From Actinomycetes bacterium (GTDB lineage Bacteria > Actinomycetota > Acidimicrobiia > Acidimicrobiales > RAAP-2), in assembly GCA_021801615.1 (NCBI GenBank), contig JAJYXS010000101.1, positions 1 to 9,661 of the forward strand: a stretch of 9,661 bases of DNA, in the 5' to 3' direction. Each line of letters opens with the position of its first letter. The stretch's first letter is position 1. Below the pieces are notes generated by a model. It did no database searches. It was not told the origin of the DNA and worked only from the letters and a program-made list of their open reading frames with translations. The translations under genes and the position numbers were made by a program. Below, piece by piece: positions 6,390 to 9,661 of this stretch.

Positions 6390-6941
6390 ATGCGGAGCGC
6401 ACTCGTGGTGGTGGACATGCTGAACGACTTCATGGACGGGGTGCTCGGGAACCCCTCGGCGCGCGGGATCGTCCAACCCATCCAGCAGCTCGCAGCCCGA
6501 GCCAGGACAACACCCGATTGGGTGGTGCTCTACGCCAACGACTCCCACGAGGTCTCGGACGTGGAGCTGCGCGTCTTCCCGCCGCACGCGATGGCCGGCA
6601 CGCCAGGGGCCGCGGTCGTCGACGAGCTCCGTCCCCACCAAGGCGACGTCGTGGTGCCGAAACGGTTCTACTCCTCGTTCACCGCGAGCAGGCTCGAAGA
6701 CGAGCTCCGCTCGCACGACGTCGGCAGGCTCGTGCTCGTGGGCCAGCACACCGACTGCTGCGTGCGCCACACCGCGTACGACGCCTTCATCAGGGGGTTC
6801 GAGCTCGCGGTCTGCCCCGACGCGACGACGGTGTTCGAACCCGGCTCCGACGAGCCGGTGTCAGAACGGCAGTCTCGCGCGCTCGAGTACCTGCAGACCT
6901 ATTACGGCGCACGGGTCGTGACGACCCAGGACGTCGCCTGA
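6390..6941 (+). CDS. Isochorismatase-family cysteine hydrolase, nicotinamidase-like
   Basis: A 183-residue cytosolic enzyme of the isochorismatase/nicotinamidase superfamily, most likely converting nicotinamide to nicotinate in NAD salvage. The catalytic triad is Asp9 (VVVDMLNDF), Lys91 (VPKRFYSSF) and Cys124 (GQHTDCCVRHTAYDAF). The probable metal site is Asp51, His53, Glu59 and His66 in NDSHEVSDVELRVFPPH. A Glu replaces the third ligand His of M. tuberculosis PncA, as I recall for the pneumococcal nicotinamidase. FPPHAMAGTPGA is also nicotinamidase-like. Other amidohydrolases of this fold share the triad, so the substrate is not certain. The ATG at 6390 is preferred because GGGAGG lies 9 bp before it. 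An upstream GTG at 6345 is in frame but falls in the tandem duplication. It is co-directional with the Bpa-like gene, 60 bp downstream. Confidence 0.88.
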   Translation: MRSALVVVDMLNDFMDGVLGNPSARGIVQPIQQLAARARTTPDWVVLYANDSHEVSDVELRVFPPHAMAGTPGAAVVDELRPHQGDVVVPKRFYSSFTASRLEDELRSHDVGRLVLVGQHTDCCVRHTAYDAFIRGFELAVCPDATTVFEPGSDEPVSERQSRALEYLQTYYGARVVTTQDVA

Positions 6942-6942
6942 A

Positions 6943-6987
6943 GCGCGCCGATCGCAGGCGCGCCGATCGCAGGCGCGCCGATCGGAG
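6943..6987. repeat. 15-bp tandem repeat, three copies
   Basis: GCGCGCCGATCGCAG occurs at 6943-6957 and 6958-6972, and with one change at 6973-6987. It begins right after the stop of the nicotinamidase-like gene and ends 35 bp before the next start. Each unit contains CGATCG and GGCGCGCC-like palindromes across its joints, so it could fold or bind protein. Slippage is the simplest origin. Confidence 0.85.
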
Positions 6988-7022
6988 ACCGAGGAGGGCG
7001 AGCTCGGGAGGAGGAGCAGGTC

Positions 7023-7877
7023 ATGGAGCGACGCAGACGGTGGGCCGCAGCCGCGGTGGTCGCGGCAGCGGGCGCGGCCGGGGTCGCGTTGCGCCCCGGC
7101 ACTCGGGGCTGGAGGAAGATGCGTCGAGGGCTCGCGCGCGCCGGCAGCCGGCTCAGGTATGCCGAGGGCAGGGCCAAGGGTGCGTGCTACCGCCTGCGCG
7201 GGCTGGAGCCGGATCCCGCCGTCATCGACAACGTGCTGGCCGACCGCATCCGATCAAGCCTCGGCCAGATCGAGCACGAGCTGGACCTGCCTCGGGTGCA
7301 CGTGATGGTCGAGCACCACGTGGCGCTGCTCCACGGGGAAGTGGGCAGCTCGAGCGACGCGGAGAAGATCGAGCACGCCGTGGCGGCGGTCCCCGGGGTC
7401 GCCGGCGTCGAGTCCTACCTCCACGTCGGGCTCGGCCCGTGGGACACGCGGCCGTCCGCGAGTCGGGCCGCCCACCGGCCCTCGGCGGCGTACAAGTCCT
7501 TGCTCGACGCGGCAGAGAAGAACGGGGTCTCGCCAGCGGCCGCTCCGCTCGTCGTCCGGGGCGTCCTCGCGACGTTCGCGGACCGCCTGCCTGTGAGCCA
7601 GCGCGAGCACCTGTCCTCCCATCTTCCCGCCGACGTGCGCCCGCTGTTCACACCACCGAGACGGATCCACGACGCGCCTCCGGTGAGATCGGTGCGCGAC
7701 CTCGTCGGCCGTATCGCCGCGACGACCTCAGAGGTGCCGCTCGAGCGGGCCAGGGACGTGACCGCCGACGTGGTGCACGCGCTGCGCGATCTGGTGCCGG
7801 GCGACGTCAGGGGGATCGCGGCAGTCCTTCCCCAAGAGCTCAAAGAGCTCTGGGAGTCAGAGACACGAAAACCCTGA
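7023..7877 (+). CDS. BON domain-DUF2267 protein with N-terminal membrane anchor
   Basis: A 284-residue protein of three parts. Residues 7-24 are a hydrophobic Ala/Val-rich helix after MERRRR, a likely single membrane anchor, followed by a basic stretch to about 60. Residues 69-137 form a BON domain (helical DNVLADRIRSSLGQIEHEL, then VHVMVEHHVALLHGEV and GVAGVESYLHVG), a fold linked to membrane or phospholipid binding in stress proteins such as OsmY. Residues 155-280 match DUF2267, with YKSLLDAAEKNGVSP, VLATFADRLP and GIAAVLPQELKELW. DUF2267 proteins are small actinobacterial proteins of unknown function, common in stress clusters. The ATG at 7023 follows GGAGGAGGAG and is secure. It lies 81 bp after the nicotinamidase-like gene on the same strand and is convergent with the next gene. 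Confidence 0.88.
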   Translation: MERRRRWAAAAVVAAAGAAGVALRPGTRGWRKMRRGLARAGSRLRYAEGRAKGACYRLRGLEPDPAVIDNVLADRIRSSLGQIEHELDLPRVHVMVEHHVALLHGEVGSSSDAEKIEHAVAAVPGVAGVESYLHVGLGPWDTRPSASRAAHRPSAAYKSLLDAAEKNGVSPAAAPLVVRGVLATFADRLPVSQREHLSSHLPADVRPLFTPPRRIHDAPPVRSVRDLVGRIAATTSEVPLERARDVTADVVHALRDLVPGDVRGIAAVLPQELKELWESETRKP

Positions 7878-7927
7878 GGTGCAGGGCTGAGGTGCGGCCG
7901 GCCAGGCAGGAGGTGAAGGAGGTACGG

Positions 7928-7973
7928 CGAGCCAGGCAGGCTCCGGCTCCTCGTGCCTGCCGGGTCCGGCTCG
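7928..7973. terminator. Nested inverted repeat between convergent genes
   Basis: An outer stem CGAGCC/GGCTCG (7928-7933 with 7968-7973) encloses an inner stem GGCAGGC/GCCTGCC (7935-7941 with 7955-7961). It sits in the 113-bp gap between a plus-strand and a minus-strand gene, where a bidirectional terminator is expected. There is no T-tract, so the call rests on position and pairing only. Confidence 0.35.
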
Positions 7974-7990
7974 ATGGCGATCGGGCCCTG

Positions 7991-8458
7991 TCAAATTCGG
8001 TTCGAGTGGCGGTAGCTCCGAAGCGCGGAACGTACCGTCGCGAGCCAGCGCTCAGGCGTCCACGTCCACACGCCGCGACGGCGGACGAGCTCCAGCTCGA
8101 GCGGCGCGAGCACCTCTCGCTGCAGGTCGGAGAGCGGCGCACCGCGACCGACGGTCTCGAGGACCTCGCCCGCGACGAGCGCCCTCGCGATCCTCCACCT
8201 GCGGGAGGAGGACCAGCCGTGCGCCCCCGCTGCCGCCCGATCGAGGTCGTCACGGCTCCCGTGCGCAAGCACATTGGTCCACGCCCACACCGGCACCGGC
8301 TCCCCGCGCTCCTCGAGCAGCTCCACGTACCTGCCCAGCAGGAACGCCTCGCTCTCGGAGACGAGCTCCGACGCGTCGGCGCTCGTGCTGTCCCGGGCGA
8401 CGGCGGGACGACGCCGGCTCCATGGCCACCAGCGATGCTCAGCTGCAGACCTGCTCAT
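7991..8458 (-). CDS. Hypothetical protein, Trp/Arg-rich, no known family
   Basis: A 155-residue protein I do not recognise. The N-terminal 30 residues are basic (MSRSAAEHRWWPWSRRR). The rest looks like a compact helical protein with alternating charged and hydrophobic residues, for example ESEAFLLGRYVELLEERGEP, VPVWAWTNVLAHGSRDDL and LAPLELELVRRRGVWTWTPE. No signal peptide, membrane helix or metal-binding cluster is seen. It is accepted as real because the ATG at 8458 has GAAGGA eight bases before it and the composition is protein-like, and because it fills a gap that neither strand otherwise explains. It is divergent from the DUF1918 gene and shares a 264-bp upstream region with the DosR-like palindrome, whose near edge is 95 bp from this start. 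A structural guess would be unsupported. Confidence 0.65.
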   Translation of the reverse strand: MSRSAAEHRWWPWSRRRPAVARDSTSADASELVSESEAFLLGRYVELLEERGEPVPVWAWTNVLAHGSRDDLDRAAAGAHGWSSSRRWRIARALVAGEVLETVGRGAPLSDLQREVLAPLELELVRRRGVWTWTPERWLATVRSALRSYRHSNRI

Positions 8459-8553
8459 GTGCCCGATCCTTCATGCCGCGGGACCAGCTCCGGCGCCGTC
8501 CCTTCGCCACTCGCTCTCTCCACCACTCTGGCCAGGAGACGAGCCTTCTGCAA

Positions 8554-8567
8554 GGGACCTCTGTCCC
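8554..8567. promoter_or_regulatory. DosR-box-like palindrome in a divergent region
   Basis: CAAGGGACCTCTGTCCCTAC at 8551-8570 contains GGGAC-N4-GTCCC, the arm sequence and spacing of the mycobacterial DosR (DevR) consensus TTSGGGACTWWAGTCCCSAA. The flanks and central four bases match less well. The perfect pairing extends one base on each side (AGGGAC/GTCCCT). It sits in the 264-bp gap between the minus-strand hypothetical gene and the DUF1918 gene; nothing else in that gap looks coding. A chance palindrome or small hairpin cannot be excluded. Confidence 0.4.
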
Positions 8568-8722
8568 TACCACGGCGTGATCGTCCCGCCGGAAGTCTCA
8601 GCGCCAGCGCGTGGCCCGCACCGGAGCACCATGACCTTCGCCGACCTTCGCCCCTACTCGGGCTCTCGTGGCGGGCAGATCCTGGAGCCAGGAGGAGACA
8701 GCGGAGACAGCAAGGAGGAGCC

Positions 8723-8926
8723 GTGCAAGCGAACGTCGGCGACCGGATCATCATCAAAGGCCACCACACGGGTCAGCCCGAGCGAGACGGAGAGATCCTC
8801 GAGGTCCGCGGACCGGACGGCGGGCCTCCGTACCTCGTGCGCTGGAGCGATACCGGAGAAGAGGGGCTCTTCTTCCCCGGCTCGGACGCGTCGATCCAGC
8901 ACTTCCACGAAGCGACAGCCGGCTGA
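8723..8926 (+). CDS. Small DUF1918 protein
   Basis: A 67-residue cytosolic protein that is all one DUF1918 domain, a small barrel-like fold frequent in actinobacteria and of unknown function. The family pattern is clear: VGDRIIIKGHHTG, DGEILEVRGPDGGPPYLVRW, and the terminal DTGEEGLFFPGSDASIQHF. The VRW..TG.E..F.PG layout is typical of members that occur alone. The GTG at 8723 is preceded by a near-perfect AAGGAGGAG at the right distance, so the start is secure. A DosR-like palindrome lies 155 bp upstream. Its stop codon falls inside a tandem duplication. Homologues are often near hypoxia or stress genes, which fits the neighbouring CBS and BON-DUF2267 proteins, but a role should not be inferred from that. 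Confidence 0.9.
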   Translation: MQANVGDRIIIKGHHTGQPERDGEILEVRGPDGGPPYLVRWSDTGEEGLFFPGSDASIQHFHEATAG

Positions 8927-8979
8927 CAGGCGAGCCGAGCCGACGGCCAGCCGGCTGACAGGCGAGCCGAGCTGACGGC
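8916..8979. repeat. 32-bp tandem duplication across the DUF1918 stop codon
   Basis: The 32 bp at 8916-8947, starting CAGCCGGCTGACAGGCGAGC, are repeated at 8948-8979 with one change (C to T at position 26 of the unit). Both copies contain a TGA; the one in the first copy is the stop of the DUF1918 gene. The stretch lies in the gap before the convergent CBS gene and includes CAGCCGGCTG, a 10-bp palindrome, in each copy. Confidence 0.9.
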
Positions 8980-9009
8980 CGCGCCACGCTGAGGGCCGCG
9001 CCGTGGCGC

Positions 9010-9444
9010 CTACGAACCTTGCGCCAGGAGCGCCCGCACCACGTCGCGGATGGAGACGATGCCGATGGCGACCCCGTCGTCGACGACCGGAAGGTGACGG
9101 CACCCCACGGCCAGCATGATCTGTGCGGCCGCAGGGACCGAGTCCGCCAAGGTCAGAAAGCGCGGCCCGACCGACTCGACGTCGACGACCCGCGTCTCGT
9201 CGGGGTCCTCGCCGCGCGCCAGCGCCTCGACGATGTCGCGCTCGGTGACGATCCCCTGCACCTCGTCGGCGTCCATGACCGCGAGCGCCCCGATGCCCTC
9301 TCGGCGCATGGCGATCGCCGCGCCACGAAGCGTCATCGTGCGGTCGATGGAGACGACGGCCGACTGCAGCACGTCGCGGATCGGAGGTCCTGCATGCGTG
9401 GAAGTGGTCACACCTGGATCGTCGGGCACTTCCGAGGGGCGCAC
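9010..9444 (-). CDS. Two-CBS-domain protein
   Basis: A 144-residue cytosolic protein made of a CBS pair (Bateman module), which usually binds adenine nucleotides such as AMP or ATP to sense energy state. CBS1 spans about residues 23-80 (IRDVLQSAVVSIDRTMTLRG, IGALAVMDADEVQGIVTERD). CBS2 spans about 86-141 (GPRFLTLADSVPAAAQIML, CRHLPVVDDGVAIGIVSIRD). The GIV(T/S)xRD end of each repeat carries the conserved nucleotide-contacting Asp. It resembles stand-alone stress CBS proteins such as mycobacterial Hrp1 in layout. The GTG at 9444 is the longest start; GTG at 9429 or 9411 is also possible, and none has a strong ribosome site. It follows PEP synthase on the same strand after 31 bp, so the two are probably cotranscribed, and it might report energy charge for that step. 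Confidence 0.9.
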   Translation of the reverse strand: MRPSEVPDDPGVTTSTHAGPPIRDVLQSAVVSIDRTMTLRGAAIAMRREGIGALAVMDADEVQGIVTERDIVEALARGEDPDETRVVDVESVGPRFLTLADSVPAAAQIMLAVGCRHLPVVDDGVAIGIVSIRDVVRALLAQGS

Positions 9445-9475
9445 AAGGGCCGAACGTCCTTCGTGGTGCCTGGGC

Positions 9476-9661
9476 TCACTTCCCCCCGGCGGGCTGCCCC
9501 GCGAGACGACGCTCGACGTCGAGGACGAGCTGGGTGGTCTTCACCACGGTGTCCGGGTTCAGGCTCATCGAGTCGATGCCGAGCGTGACGAGGTACTCGG
9601 CCATCTCGGGGTAGTCCGAGGGCGCTTGGCCGCAGAGCCCGGAGTGGATCCCGTTGCGCCG
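9476..9661 (-). CDS. ppsA: Phosphoenolpyruvate synthase, C-terminal end (partial)
   Basis: The last 61 residues of a PEP synthase (pyruvate, water dikinase), running off the right edge; its N-terminal part is outside the window. The enzyme makes PEP from pyruvate and ATP for gluconeogenesis. The visible piece is the end of the PEP/pyruvate-binding barrel: GLCGQAPSDYPEMAEYLVTL, then GIDSMSLNPDTVVKT. The Cys in CGQAPSD is the conserved catalytic proton-donor residue, and SLNPDTV is the family's final strand. The TGA is at 9476-9478. A pyruvate phosphate dikinase is less likely because it ends differently. The piece is short, but the match to the family is specific. The CBS gene begins 31 bp downstream. 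Confidence 0.88.
   Translation of the reverse strand, partial: RRNGIHSGLCGQAPSDYPEMAEYLVTLGIDSMSLNPDTVVKTTQLVLDVERRLAGQPAGGK

Noticed and set aside
8480..8502. GGGAC and GTCCC half-sites as a second DosR box
   Set aside because: The spacing is 13 bp instead of 4, so it does not fit the known box.
6272..8722. One continuous plus-strand open frame of over 800 codons running into the DUF1918 gene
   Set aside because: Before 8723 it is Arg/Gly/Pro-rich without domains. It overlaps the nicotinamidase-like and BON-DUF2267 genes in another frame and is antisense to the hypothetical gene. It is a product of high GC content.

Overview
The window is high-GC DNA with actinobacterial-looking genes. It has many GTG starts, a mycobacterial-type Fe/Mn superoxide dismutase, a homologue of the bacterial proteasome activator Bpa/PafE (known from proteasome-bearing actinobacteria), and small actinobacterial families (DUF1918, DUF2267, DUF2892). 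An uncultured or acidimicrobial-type actinobacterium would fit, but the genus cannot be fixed from sequence alone. I saw no rRNA, tRNA, CRISPR array, insertion sequence or phage gene.

Layout, left to right. (1) 211-2130, plus strand: superoxide dismutase, a small DUF2892 membrane protein, and an ECF-type sigma factor with an anti-sigma-like zinc-finger domain fused to its C-terminus. A 19-bp perfect hairpin lies between the last two. (2) 2177-5746: a putative efflux module. It has a 14-TM-type DHA2 MFS transporter and an aldo/keto reductase, both on the minus strand, and a divergent TetR-family repressor on the plus strand. Two near-identical 17-bp palindromes, one before the transporter and one in the reductase/TetR divergent region, look like operators of that TetR. 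(3) 5886-7877, plus strand: a Bpa-like protein without the C-terminal proteasome-docking tail, a nicotinamidase-like cysteine hydrolase, and a membrane-anchored BON-DUF2267 protein. (4) 7991-8926: a hypothetical protein on the minus strand facing away from a small DUF1918 protein on the plus strand. A DosR-box-like palindrome lies in the shared upstream region. (5) 9010-9661, minus strand: the C-terminal end of phosphoenolpyruvate synthase, followed 31 bp later by a two-CBS-domain protein.

Functional reading (inference): most genes fit stress or dormancy physiology. They cover superoxide removal, an autoregulated sigma factor, drug or toxicant export, proteasome-related control, NAD salvage, energy sensing by CBS domains, and PEP synthase. 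The DosR-like palindrome suggests hypoxia or redox control of part of the block. A second recurring feature is short exact or near-exact tandem duplication in the gaps, twice spanning a stop codon (6327-6364 and 8916-8979). No gap exceeds 300 bp. The largest are 3662-3949 (288 bp, holding an operator and a 13-bp tandem repeat) and 8459-8722 (264 bp, holding the DosR-like palindrome).
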